Source of the DNA: Calliphora vicina
Lineage: Eukaryota > Arthropoda > Insecta > Diptera > Calliphoridae
Assembly (NCBI RefSeq): GCF_958450345.1
Contig: NC_088780.1
Location: 26,373,667 to 26,437,666, forward strand
Reading direction: 5' to 3'
DNA length: 64,000 bases
This document shows, piece by piece, positions 14,693 to 25,974 of the stretch (the first letter of the stretch is position 1; the number at the start of each line of letters is the position of its first letter). Below the pieces are notes generated by a model that saw only the letters and a list, made by a program, of their open reading frames with translations, was not told the origin of the DNA and ran no database searches. Position numbers and translations under genes: made by a program.

Positions 14693-14919
14693 GTTATCAC
14701 AAATAGCGGAAAATATATTTTTATTTTTCTGATTTACCAAGCCTCATATTCCATCTACATAATAAAAAGTAAAATACATCTTAAAGAAAACCTTGTACTA
14801 TCCAGCTTAATAACAACTTTGAAAACAATTCTTCATAAAAAAAAAAATTCTGAAAATTTTTTTACATTTAAATAGTTGTCAATACCAAACCACTTTTTTT
14901 GTTGATTTCTCCCACAGTG

Positions 14920-16650
14920 CGTAGGGTCGAAATTTATTTTTAAAATATCATCTATATTGGCGATACAATTATAAATAAAATAAAAAAAACTTGCTAATAG
15001 TTATATGGTCTCTATGAAAAGTTACACTCATCTAATTTTGGGACATGTAAAAAGGGCCGTATTTTTTACGTTTTTCCCCAAAAGAGCCCATATATTTTTT
15101 CTTTTGTAAAAAAAAATTTCTTCAGGACTATATACAATTTTTATATGATCCAGGAAGATAACTTAATTTGGCTCAATATTGTGTCAGCAGACACAATAGC
15201 CCCTAGATCAATCCCAATTTGGCTAAATTAAAAAAAAAATAGGTTTGTGTAAAAAGTTCTTAAAAGACAAAGCAGCAATCCTCGAAAAAGCTCCATATTA
15301 GTACAACCATATATGTTTCTTAAATACTTACAAAAGCTTTTTTACTGTCACACGGTAAATAACGTCACAGTAGGCACTTTTCTAAAAAAATCAGTTTTTG
15401 GAACATATGTTCTCCAATTCAAAATTTAAAATTTTTCCACTAAAAATAGTTCAAAAAGAGGGAACCGATAACGGAAGAATAATGGTCGATTTTTTTCCAT
15501 GAAAAACCTCGGCTACGGATAAAACCGAACACAAAACTCTATACAGGACTATCTCAACTCAAGAGAGTTGTTCTGAGCAGTACTGAAACTACTAAATCCC
15601 ATTTCAAATGAAATATTTAAAAAAATTATGAGGTCATATAAAATTTATTTGATTGGTTCACAATTGACAAAAGCATGAGACCAAATTTTTGGTTAAATAT
15701 TATAAAAATATTGAGTTAAAGTTATACCCCCATATGCATAAACAATTTTTAAATTTATAAAAGGTTTATAAAACAAAACTTCCATACAAAATCTGTTTTA
15801 TAAACCTTTGATAAATTTATAAACTGTTTATGCATATGGGGGATAGAATTTTACCGAATTTTAGTCAAAAACCCACATAAAAAACTAAGCCCCTGGAAAC
15901 TAAATGTACAATAGGTTCTTCCAAATTGTGACCATTTTATGTCGAAAAATTGGATTTAGCCTATTTATTATAAAATTCCAAATACCAGCCAAGTGCAGCT
16001 ATGTCTTTTTTTAAATTTGTTAACATTACACTAAATCATTTAAATGTCAATACATTTGATTACCACAAATGAAACAATATTTCGTCAGTTTATTGACTTA
16101 GTAGTATTATATTTAATTCAATAATTTATTAAGTTTTTAAATACTAAATTACAGGTGGTAGAAAATAAACATAATAAAAATTTTAGTACAACTGTTAAAC
16201 ATTGAATGATAAGATTTCAAATATAGAATTTTGAAATTGTTATTTGTTTATAAATAATACGAGAGGTTTTTGATAGTTGATAAGAAAACAGTTTGTCTAT
16301 TTGTACATAGAGATTAGAGGTGGCTTGTAGCAGGTAGTTGGTTGACACTAATAGTAACAAACTTATTTGTGTTCTCTACCGATCGTATGACTGGCGAAAA
16401 AGTATCAACATTGAATACTTCAGGCAATTTGTCGTATCACTTTAAAAAAATGGGTGTCATAGCTGGTAGTAATTTAACCCCTTGAAGATTATTATTTCAC
16501 CAGTGCAATGCCTTCGATGAATTTAACGATCACTAAATAACAATTGAGTGTTGTCGTCAGCCTTAATTGGTCAAATAATTCAATTGTCACTATATACTGT
16601 TGAATTTTATTAATCCTAAGAGGTCATCGAATTCAACGGTCGGTACATAC
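14920..16650. other. Intergenic stretch without recognised genes
   Basis: AT-rich, with no credible coding frame. The one clear structure is the hairpin at 15727-15842. Confidence 0.5.
15727..15842. repeat. Long near-perfect hairpin
   Basis: Left arm starts CCCCCATATGCATAAACA. The right arm ends TGTTTATGCATATGGGGG. Arms of about 49 bp enclose an 18-base loop. It could be a tiny fold-back element or a hairpin RNA source; the sequence alone does not decide. Confidence 0.9.
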
Positions 16651-17183
16651 TAGGCTTGTCAATTATTCGAGTTTTATTTTAATCGAATAAAATTTCATAA
16701 TTTTTTTATTATTCGAGTTATCGATTACTGTTAAAATTTTCTTGATTATTCGAACTAATAAAATTTTTTTTTCAATAGTACCTAGTCCCCATACATGGCC
16801 CCCTCAGAAAATCAATTGAACATTCATTGTTGTCTTATAATAATTAATATCACAATGAAATTTAATATAAACAGGTTTTATATGAATCTAAATCTTTCAA
16901 GATCTTGTGAGGATCGGTCCATAGTTGACCTTACCCCCCATATAACAGCTATATCAGACAAATATTTTATTGTCTCATATTGGTGGTAGTTAGGCACAGC
17001 CGAATATAACACTCTTACTTGTTTCAATTTTAACTTGAAAATAAATTTATTCGAGTATTCGCTTAATCGACTATTATTGATCGAATAATTTTTTATTCTA
17101 AATGGAAAAATGGTACACATTCGAAAGAAAAATATAATTTTACCTCGATTATTCCAATAATTTTTATTCGAATGACAACTCTA
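16651..17183. mobile_element. hAT-like MITE K
   Basis: Left end TAGGCTTGTCAATTATTCGA, right end TTCGAATGACAACTCTA. The 8-bp duplication is GTACATAC / TTACATAC with one mismatch. ATTCGA/TCGAAT subterminal repeats are dense. A mini-me-like fragment in minus orientation (about 16940-17025) is embedded. Confidence 0.7.
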
Positions 17184-17721
17184 TTACATACTGTAAAATT
17201 TCATCAGTCCATAGTGTTCAACTAACGCTCATTATATTTCGTAAAATTTCATAACTGTTAGACACTTAAGGAATTCAATCGTTACTTTATGCCACAGAGT
17301 TTTATCAGTCAATGGTCATTACCAGGGAAACCAAAATATGCAAATGCATGTTTTTTCTGGTGAGTCTAATGAGCACATGGATAAGATATTTACACGTTTC
17401 AGAAATATTTAAGAATTTTGGCATCGATTTGTTAGTGCATATTTTTGCATATTTTACCCTTAAATGCATATTTTTGCATATATTTGTTTTAAGAGCATAT
17501 TTATGTCATATTTTTGCGTTTTTAGAGCATATTTTACTGTTTAATAGCATATTTTGACTTTATTAAAAAAAAATTTTGTCTTACTTATTTTTCGCTGTTC
17601 TGTTACAGGTCTTTCTTCCTTTGTTTAAAATTCAAAATTGAAAAATAGATGGCTTTTTTTTAATATAAAATAAGCACTATTTTCATAATAGCGCCATCTA
17701 AAATCAAATTTTAGTTCTAAT

Positions 17722-17910
17722 TCAAACTTAACCGTTCTAAGTGTTAAAGAAATATTGTCTTTTAAATTTCCTCCTATAACATCAGTTGATGTCGAAAGAA
17801 CATTTTCTATGTATAAAAATGTTTTCAGATCCAATAGACAGCGATTTTTATTTGAAAATTTAAGTCAATATTTTGTAGTTTATTGCAATAGTAACCTTAA
17901 TTGAAGATGT
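17722..17910 (+). pseudogene. hAT transposase C-terminal (dimerisation) domain remnant
   Basis: One frame reads ILSFKFPPITSVDVERTFSM and continues YKNVFRSNRQRFLFENLSQYF. This is the hAT C-terminal motif (TSVDVERxFS...YK...R...EN). Only this end of the transposase survives. Confidence 0.85.
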
Positions 17911-17982
17911 GACTTTATATTTATATAAAATATCATCAAAAAATACCTTTCGAGGCCTTTTCTTAGCTTAAGTTCCTATTGT

Positions 17983-18600
17983 TATACCCTACACCACCAT
18001 AGTGGGGAGGGTATTATGCATTTGTGCAGATGTTTGTAACGCCCGAGAGAATTAGAATCACTTTCTGAGACGATTAAACGATGTCCGTCTGGTTGGCTGG
18101 CTGTCCATGTAAACCTTGTGCGCAGAGTATAGGTCGCAATTTTGAAGATATTTCGATCATATTTGGTACATATTACTTTTTCGGCCCAAGGACCAAGCCC
18201 ATTGAAACTGGCTAAAATCGGTCCATTATTTCACCTAGCTCTCATACAAATGTCCTCTCGAAATTGGACTTTATCGGTCATAAATGTTTAATTTATACAT
18301 GTTTCTACACAAATTTTGCTCCAAATAAGTTTTATATGTACAAAATTCATGTCACCAAATTTTTTTACGATCGGTCCATAATTAGTCATAGCTCCCATAT
18401 AGACCCGCTTCCGAAAATCACTAACATGCATAAATCTCTTAAAAATGTTGGTATATACACAAAATTCAACATAAATAACTTACATATAGACATAAATCGC
18501 ACGACCTAATTTCATGGTGATCGGTCCATAATTGGTCATAGCTCCCATATAAGGCCCACTTCCGAAAATCACTCACGAATATAAATTATTGATATTTTAA
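17983..18600 (-). repeat. Mini-me-like element, subfamily A, copy 3
   Basis: Minus orientation: starts TTATACCCTACACCACCATA, then the core CGATTAAACGATGTCCGTCT, a GGTTGGCTGGCTGTCCATG run and the AT-rich body. It lies inside hAT element I copy 2, so it is younger than that insertion. Confidence 0.85.
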
Positions 18601-18850
18601 AAGAAAAATATTTTTACTCATTTACTTGATGTATGTTTTATTATATTTTTTGTTAGACTTGTTTTAGTTCATGTTATTTTTGTTTATTTTTTAAATAAAA
18701 GTATATTTTTTGGTTGAAAATTATGTAAAAGTTTGTTTTTTAAGAGCATATTTTTTAAATTTTAAGAGCATATTTTAATGTTTTTACTGCATATTTAAAG
18801 CGCTTAAAACACTTTTTTTAGAGCATATTTCCGGTTTCCCTGGTCATTAC

Positions 18851-19680
18851 ATACCGTAGATTAACGGAAATAAGAGATAATTTGTATTTAATAAAATCTA
18901 AAGTATAGATTTCTTATTTTATTATGAAAGCAAAATTGGTTTACAATTTCTTTATTTTGTGTTTACTTTCTAATTGATCCCTCTGTTCGCCACAAAAGAA
19001 CAGTAAAGTGATAGATAATTTGGGAACGATTAAATATATAGTATAAAAAGACAAATAAAACAAGTAAAAGAGCTATATTCGGCTATGCCGAATTTTATAT
19101 ACCCTTCACCAAATTATACCTTAAAATACAAATTTTAAATATTTTTGGGTAAACAAATTTTTTTCCAAATATTTTTTAATTTTAAAAAAAAAAATTTTTA
19201 TTTATTAGTGAAAATAACTTATGACAAAAAATTTTTGTCGGTGAAAGTCATGCACTTTTATGGGCCCCCAAATATTTGGGGCCTCGGTGTCATTTTTGCA
19301 CATCTGCATGATCAAAATCGCAAAACTTTTCGAAATAAATTTAGAAATACATATTTTTAAAATATGCTTTAGTTTATAATAATTTAATAGTTTATGGCTC
19401 AAAACACTTAATTCCTTTAGTTTTTTCTTACTAACTTATATTGACCTACCTCAGAGAGCGAAATTGTAGCCCTCTGGGGCGAACTGTTTGCAAGATATGA
19501 GCTTGAGAAAATGATAACTTTTTGCAAAAATGACACAGAAGCCCCAAATTTTTGGGAGACCATAACAAAAAGTGCATGAATTTATGCAAAACTGGGAGAC
19601 ACGTGTCTTATTTTTTGCCTTTTATCATGTAGTAGTGTCCGTATATGGTTATTTTTTTCGTGTTGCACTGTGAAATACAA
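18851..19680. repeat. Duplicated block segment with fold-back family B, copy 1
   Basis: 18851-19402 matches 28903-29637. A mini-me-like head lies at 19054-19130. The two inverted halves of element B (GTGCATGAATTTATGCAAAA type and its complement) occupy about 19230-19673, ending CGTGTTGCACTGTG. No gene. Confidence 0.7.
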
Positions 19681-19685
19681 TAAAG

Positions 19686-20995
19686 CACTATAGGTTAAAC
19701 GGCTACAAAATCTGTGCTAAAGTCCAATTTTTCAAATGCAAATATTGCACTTTTCTAATGCCATTTTGTAACCAATACTCCAAATTAACTAAGTCAGCTT
19801 TTTGTTTTTGGTAAATATTAAATTCCATTTGACAACAAGCAGTCAAAGACATTGCATCGTAATTACTTAATAAATTTTGTTGAAAAGCCTCTATTGCTTT
19901 CAAATTTTCAATTGCATGTTTAAATAATTTCTTGAGTTACAAACAAGAAAGTGAAAATGGAGAACAATAAACTAAGTATGTAAGTAATGTTTTTTGTTAA
20001 AAAATGTGATAAAATTGTTTAACTTGCTTGAAATAAATCCACTTTTTTAACATAACCTTAAAATTACTGCGATTGTTTTCAAAATGTAACTTCGTGGAAG
20101 CTTTTAAAATTTCGGCAAAGTTCGATTAAATGAAATCAGAAATGAATATATTGAAATATTATAAACCAATTTTCTTTTACATATAATAGCAATTTTTAGC
20201 CGTTTTCGAATAATACTATAATTTTTAGGTTATTGTTTGAAATTTAGCTTAACGAAAATTAAAAAAAGAAAAAATTTTTGCACTTTTCAAACATGTAGTG
20301 GACAAAATTGAAGTAAACATATTTTCAGATGAAGTGGAGAAGCATATAAAAAAAACAATAAATTTGTTATACCCTACACCACCATAGTCCAAGAATATTA
20401 GTCTAACACCTACCTTAATATGGCACATATAATTTTTTCGGCCCAAGGACGAAGCCTATTTAAATTGGCTGAAATCGGTCCATTATACCACCTAGCCCCC
20501 ATACAAATTTCCTCCCGTAATTGGACTTTATCGGTCATAAATGTTTAATTTATATAGGTATCTACACAAATTTTGTTCCAAATAAATTTTAATTATACGG
20601 AATTCATGTCAGCTAATTTTAATTAGTCATAGCTCCCATATAATACCCACTTCCGAAAATAACTTCAATGTGCATAAATCTCTTACGTTCCGCACTTCTA
20701 CCAGAAGTAATTCAACTGTCCTCTTAAAGCGAAGAGTACCTTTTTGATTTAAATTTACAAAATGAATTAGATTTAAGCAATTACTAAAAGTTTTAGTATA
20801 ATTAAAATAAATTAATGTATTAAGTTTGCATTAATGATTGTAAATGGGTTAATTTTTGGTCGTTAGTGGGTTAAATTTTATTTTTTAATAGAATTATTCT
20901 TACTTTCGAAATTCTTTAAGGTTTTGGTTTGAATACAATGATTTTGTAGTCGTTATTAATTTAGCACAGAAAAAGTAGTCATTTAACCTATAGTG
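19686..20995. mobile_element. Transib-like element S
   Basis: Inverted termini CACTATAGGTTAAACGGCTA and the complement of CACTATAGGTTAAATGACTA. The 5-bp flanks are TAAAG (19681-19685) and CAAAG (20996-21000). It is absent from the paralogous block, where CAAAG stands alone at about 31514. A deleted mini-me-like A element (20367-20690, minus) lies inside. A minus-strand open frame at 19703-19903 is not recognised. Confidence 0.75.
20367..20690 (-). repeat. Mini-me-like element, subfamily A, internally deleted
   Basis: Begins GTTATACCCTACACCACCAT and jumps from TTAGTCTAACACCTACCTTA straight to the TTTTTTCGGCCCAAGGAC part, so the core and GTCY run are missing. Confidence 0.75.
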
Positions 20996-21000
20996 CAAAG

Positions 21001-21422
21001 GAAGAATTAGGTGTAAATTTACCACCAATAGATAACATGGGAATAGCAATGAATTTGTGGCATAAACAAGTGCAGGTAAATATAGCTTAGAAAAAGCTTG
21101 TCAGAATCTGTTTAAATATTTATTAAAAAAATCTTCAGATTTTAAATCAATTGTGAATATATCAATAACGTAGAAAACACTTAACAAACAATAATATATT
21201 GACTGAAACTGCAACTAAATGTCATAGTAACACAACAAAATAATTTCGTCATTGTGTCTAAAAAATAGTGTTTTTATACCATTTTTAGATTACGAATACA
21301 ATTTATAGATTTCAAGATAAGGTATTAAGTATTTAACTAAACAATTGAATTCAAGTATATATTTTCAGTTGGTGTTTAGCATTTCCTCATAACGCACCGC
21401 TATACAACACACGGTCATAGAA
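21001..21422. promoter_or_regulatory. UGT-3 proximal upstream region, conserved with UGT-4
   Basis: About 250 bp (21001-21250) closely matches 31512-31765 upstream of UGT-4 (shared AATCAATTGTGAATATATCA and GAAACTGCAACTAAA). It lies immediately 5' of the gene and is the best candidate for shared control sequence. No specific factor site is claimed. Confidence 0.5.
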
Positions 21423-23085
21423 ATGAACTGGTTTTCAGTTTTTAAAATTTTAGTAGTGTGTACTACATTTACATTTCTCACAACTGAAACAAATGGAGCC
21501 AAAATATTATCGATATTTGGGTATCCAGGACCCTCACAATATATAATGGCTTCGGCTTTATTAAAAGGTTTAGCTGAAAGGGGCCATGAGGTCACCTCAA
21601 TATCAACGTTTCCACAAAAGACCGCAGTAAAAAATTTCAGAGATATAGCTGTTATGGAAAATGCCAAACTATTTGATGGTAAGTTGAACAAATTTTCTTA
21701 ACTAATTTGCACTTAATTAAATAAAACTTATTTGTTTTGCCAATTTAGGTTTTACTTCTGAAGCAATAGTGGATGAACAGGAATCCAATTTCTTTCAGGA
21801 AATGAGTGAATTTAACGACATTGGCGCTGAAATGGTGGAAAATGTTCTGAAGAATCCAAAAGTTAAAGATATTATGAAAAATGAAAAATTCGATTTGATT
21901 ATTATGGAGACCATAATGACTGATGCTTTGTATGGCTTTGGTCAGCATTTTAATGCGCCCATGGTGGGTGTATCTACTTTTGGCACCATGAATTTCATAG
22001 ATGTTTTAGTGGGCAATATATCGCCCTTGTCGTATATACCACATGTAGGCCTACCTTACGACACTCACATGAGCCTTAAGGAACGAATTTTGAATACTGT
22101 TTTCACTATTATAGATGATTTACATCTTAACTATGTGAGATTGCCGACACAAGAGAAAATTTTCCACAAATATTTTCCCAACTCCAAACTAACATTCGAT
22201 GAGGCGCGCACAAATTTCTCTTTGGTATTATTAAATCAACATTTCACTTTAAGTTATCCAAGGCCATATGTCACAAATATGATTGAAGTGGGTGGTTTGC
22301 ATATAAAACAAAAAGCCGACCCTTTGCCCCAAGACCTACAAGAATTTCTGGACAATGCTAAAGAAGGTGCCATCTATTTCTCTATGGGTTCTAATCTGAA
22401 AAGTAAAGATATTCCGGCAGAAACTTTAAAGGAAATTCTGGATACTTTTAGGGAACTTAAACTGAAAGTGCTGTGGAAATTTGAAGCTGAAACTTTGCCC
22501 AATAAGCCAGACAATGTCTACATAAAATCCTGGTATCCTCAACCCTCCGTTTTGGCCCATCCAAATGTTAAGCTGTTCATATCACATGGTGGTTTCCTGA
22601 GTACAACAGAAACTATATTCCATGGCAAACCGATTTTGGGCATACCCATATTTGGTGATCAACCCATGAATGTTAAGAATGCTGTTAAAGGCGGTTATGC
22701 TTTATCATTAAAATTAAATAACTTAACTAAGGAATCATTTAAGTCCACCATAATGGAACTTTTAATAAATGATCGTTATACTAAGAGAGTGCAACAGCTG
22801 TCAAAACAGTATAGAGATCAGCCACAGACTCCTTTGGATAAGGCCATATATTGGGTTGAGTATGTTTTGAGACATGAGGGTGCCCCACATATGCGCAATG
22901 CTGGTCTTGATCTAAACTATTTCCAGCAAAATAATATTGATGTATTTGCTATATTAGCTGGAGGTTTCCTACTTTTCTTTGCAGTTTTAGTAATTTGTAT
23001 ACGTTTAGTGGTTAAAGTTATGTGCACAAAAAAGACAACAAAGAAAAGTTCTGGAAAGGGCAAAAATAAGAGTAAAATTAATTGA
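21423..23085 (+). CDS. UGT-3: UDP-glycosyltransferase, two exons
   Basis: Exons 21423-21678 and 21749-23085, with a 70-bp phase-1 intron (GTAAGT...TTTAG), encode 530 residues. The start ATG follows CATAGAA. The signal peptide ends near ETNG|AKIL. PGPSQY puts Gln39 at the catalytic-His position, and FDLIIME puts Glu139 at the partner position. The sugar-donor half is intact: SMGSN, SWYPQ, AHPN, SHGG (H365), GDQ (389-390). A C-terminal membrane helix is followed by a Lys-rich tail ending KSKIN (K-x-K-x-x). It pairs with UGT-4: coding sequence and several kilobases of 5' sequence are shared. AATAAA overlaps the stop (23085) and recurs at 23133. Confidence 0.95.
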
Positions 23086-23634
23086 ATAAATTTTTAATGA
23101 ATGTTGATGAATGCCATTATTTTAAGATACTTAATAAAGAAAGATATTGTTTTTATAAATTATTTAAAATCCATATTGTTTTCGAGTAAAAAAATTAATG
23201 GACTTTATAACAAGTCAGAGAGCTATATTCGGCTGTGCCATATCTTATAATTATACATTAGAGTGTCCCTTAGAATTAAATTTTTGGAAATGTTGAAATG
23301 GTACCCCCTGAAAACTTGTATAATGACATAAAATACCACCAAAAAAATGTTTAGCTTGTTTTAAGAAGGGCAACCCGTGCCGACTTAGCGATTTAGTTTT
23401 GTGGTGCATTTACAAGGGGAAAAAATGCATTTTTTTCAGTTTTTGTAAAAATTTTTCTATTAAATAATTACTTTAGCAATTTAATTTAAAAGAATCGAAA
23501 TGTGTACGTAATTGTCGTTGTAATAAAAGACAAAAATTGGTTAAAAAATGTTAAAGTTATTAAAAAATCGCCAGGCCATTAACGTGTCTCGGGCCACTAG
23601 AACATGAAATGTAGGAACAAAATTAACATATTTT
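23086..23634. other. UGT-3 3' flank
   Basis: Contains poly(A) signals, then a short mini-me-like G head (23208-23270, AGAGAGCTATATTCGGCTGT). Nothing else was recognised. Confidence 0.5.
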
Positions 23635-25045
23635 GAGAAATATTAAAATAAAAGTTTATTTTTACTTAGAATATATCCATATTTACTTGTATATGAGTTT
23701 TTGTCTTCGTAGGATATCGGTAACCTATTCCCAGGTATGACCAAAAAAAAATATTTTTTTTAACGGCAGTTTCAATACTCCATTTTCAAATTTTTAAAAA
23801 TTTTGTTAAACAAATTTCAGAATTTTTCGATCATCACATGGGGATTTATTGACAACATAATAGGGAATAAAAATATGAAAAAAATATGTCAATACCTCCT
23901 ATAGTTTTTCCTCCTATTAATTTTCAATATTTGGAATTTCTCATGGAAAAATAGCGAAATGTTATATATTTTTGGGCCGATTTTGATGAAACTTAAGAAA
24001 AATATAACATGATGTCTAGTATTTATAATAATAGCACAAAAATTAAAATTAACCCTTAATAGCACTTGGGGTTGAAAAGACACTCAACTTTTAAAGTCAC
24101 GAAAAATACATTCAATATGAATGGTGATAACTTTAATGTTTTTCAGAGTTAAATAAATTCAATCATTCAAGTTATTTTTTAAATCTATTAAATCAAAAGT
24201 ACACTAAAGGGTTAAAATCAATTTTATTATTCAAAAATCCTCAATAAAATATTAATTACATTATTAAAGCTAAAATCAGGTATAAATACAATATTTTGCC
24301 GTTTGAAAAATGTGTGGTCAAAATTGAAGAAAATTGTGAACATTTTTCAAAATGGCTTCGTAATACTATTTTCTAATACACAACACAATATTTTAAAGTT
24401 TGTTTCCTATAAAAATAAAATTTTCATCAGCTCTATTGAAATTTACTATTTTTTAATGGTTTTAGAAGTTTGGGGTCATTTTAATCCCAAGTGCTATTAT
24501 GGGTTAATTTAAATTTTTCTGTTGTTTTTGTAAATACTGGACTTTGTGCTACATTTTTCTTAAGTTTCATCAAAATCGGCCCAAAAATATATAACATTTC
24601 GCTATCTTTCCATGAGAAATTTGAAATATTGAAAAATTTGAAATTTGACCTTCACGATTTAAGGGTTAAAGTTTTCCGATTTTAGTAAAACTTTCAGACT
24701 ATATTTAGAATTACCTGGATTATACTATTCTGAATAGCTTTTACTTTAAAATCATAACAGTAAGGAAATTCGGCCCATTCTCCAAAATATGGCCTAAATA
24801 TTAGTTTTTCTCTAAAATCTCAAAATTTAACTCACTGGTACGGAAAAACTATAGGAGGTATTGTCATATTTTGATGATTTTGATGATCAAAAAATTCTGA
24901 AATTTGTTTAACAAAATTTTTAAAAATTTGAAAATGGAGTCATACCTGGGAATAGGTTAGCGGTATCCTACGAAGACAAAAACTCATATACAAGTAAATA
25001 TGGATATATTCTAAGTAAAAATAAACTTTTATTTTAATATTTCTC
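23635..25045. mobile_element. Large fold-back element L
   Basis: Inverted arms: 23635-23745 mirrors 24935-25045 (GAGAAATATTAAAATAAAAG / its complement). The match continues inward through CTATAGTTTTTCC and CGAAATGTTATATATTTTTG (23950s and 24580s). The right arm has extra sequence at about 24670-24830. No TSD or transposase was found, so class is unknown. Confidence 0.85.
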
Positions 25046-25245
25046 CACTACGAAAATTAGTGGAGGAACCTTGTTGATGTTTCAAAAAGAACCGCACTAT
25101 ACGTAATTGACCCGTTTTAGTATATTTTCTGTCACTCTTTTCATTAATTCTTTATTAATGGAAGTGTTTTATAAAAAATAAAAACATAAAAAATATTTTT
25201 GTAAGAAAAAGTACCAAAAAGAGAGATCAATTGGAACAACCAATA

Positions 25246-25972
25246 GGGTAGAAGGGGGATCATGCGCCATATGTTTTAGTTTATCGATTATTTATCATCC
25301 CTGAAAATTGGAAAGTTTAATTTTATATATGTTGTGAGGTAGACGCTTTTAATAATTTTTGAAAATATTTCAGCGTGTGAATTTGTTGTGCTAACTTCTT
25401 TAGTTTTTGTGATACAACAAAGATATTGGTTGGTGATATAATGTCAATAATAGTGAACAATAGGTTCTTCGACAATTTAATTTGAGGTACGAACAAAATT
25501 TATATTAAATATCATAACTCCCCCTGGGGCACATTCGCCAGATACAAGGAATCCCTTTGATTTTAATAAAATATAGAAAAATTCAGTCACAATTTCTTTA
25601 AATTTTTTTTTGTTAAATTATGTGAAATAAACAATAAATATCTTGTTTACTATAATTTGATTTGTGAATTAAGGATTAAAACAGTAAAATACATTTATAT
25701 TTTTTGATTTTTTTGTTTTAATATACAAATGACAAAACTGTCCCACACCTTTGGCGTATTTATCCCATGGGTGGGGTGGTTTCGCGGTTTTTGGTCAGTC
25801 TAGAAATGTTAAAAAAATATGTATATTAAGATGAGATAGGCTAGATTGAAATTACCTAAACTAAAGCCAACATATATAAGTATCCGAAACAACAAAAAAA
25901 TTAAGAATAAGTATTGTTGTTTTAATTTGAGATCGCCTCAAAAAAAAAGTGGCGTAAGGTCCCCTTCTACCC
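25246..25972. mobile_element. MITE M, TA-flanked
   Basis: Ends GGGTAGAAGGGGGATCATGC and CGTAAGGTCCCCTTCTACCC form an imperfect TIR. TA flanks both sides (25244-25245, 25973-25974). No transposase. Probably Tc1/mariner-mobilised, inferred from the TA. Confidence 0.65.
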
Positions 25973-25974
25973 TA

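Larger units (their letters stand above)
17323..18842 (+). mobile_element. hAT-like element I, copy 2
   Basis: TIR CAGGGAAACC / GGTTTCCCTG, with an exact 8-bp TSD GTCATTAC (17315-17322 and 18843-18850). The paralogous block has the unoccupied site at about 28888-28902. Orientation is opposite to copy 1. The mini-me-like element at 17983-18600 interrupts it. Confidence 0.9.

Noticed and set aside
21365..21691. Minus-strand frame of 108 codons opposite UGT-3 exon 1
   Set aside because: Antisense shadow of the coding exon; similar shadows occur opposite UGT-1, UGT-4 and UGT-5.
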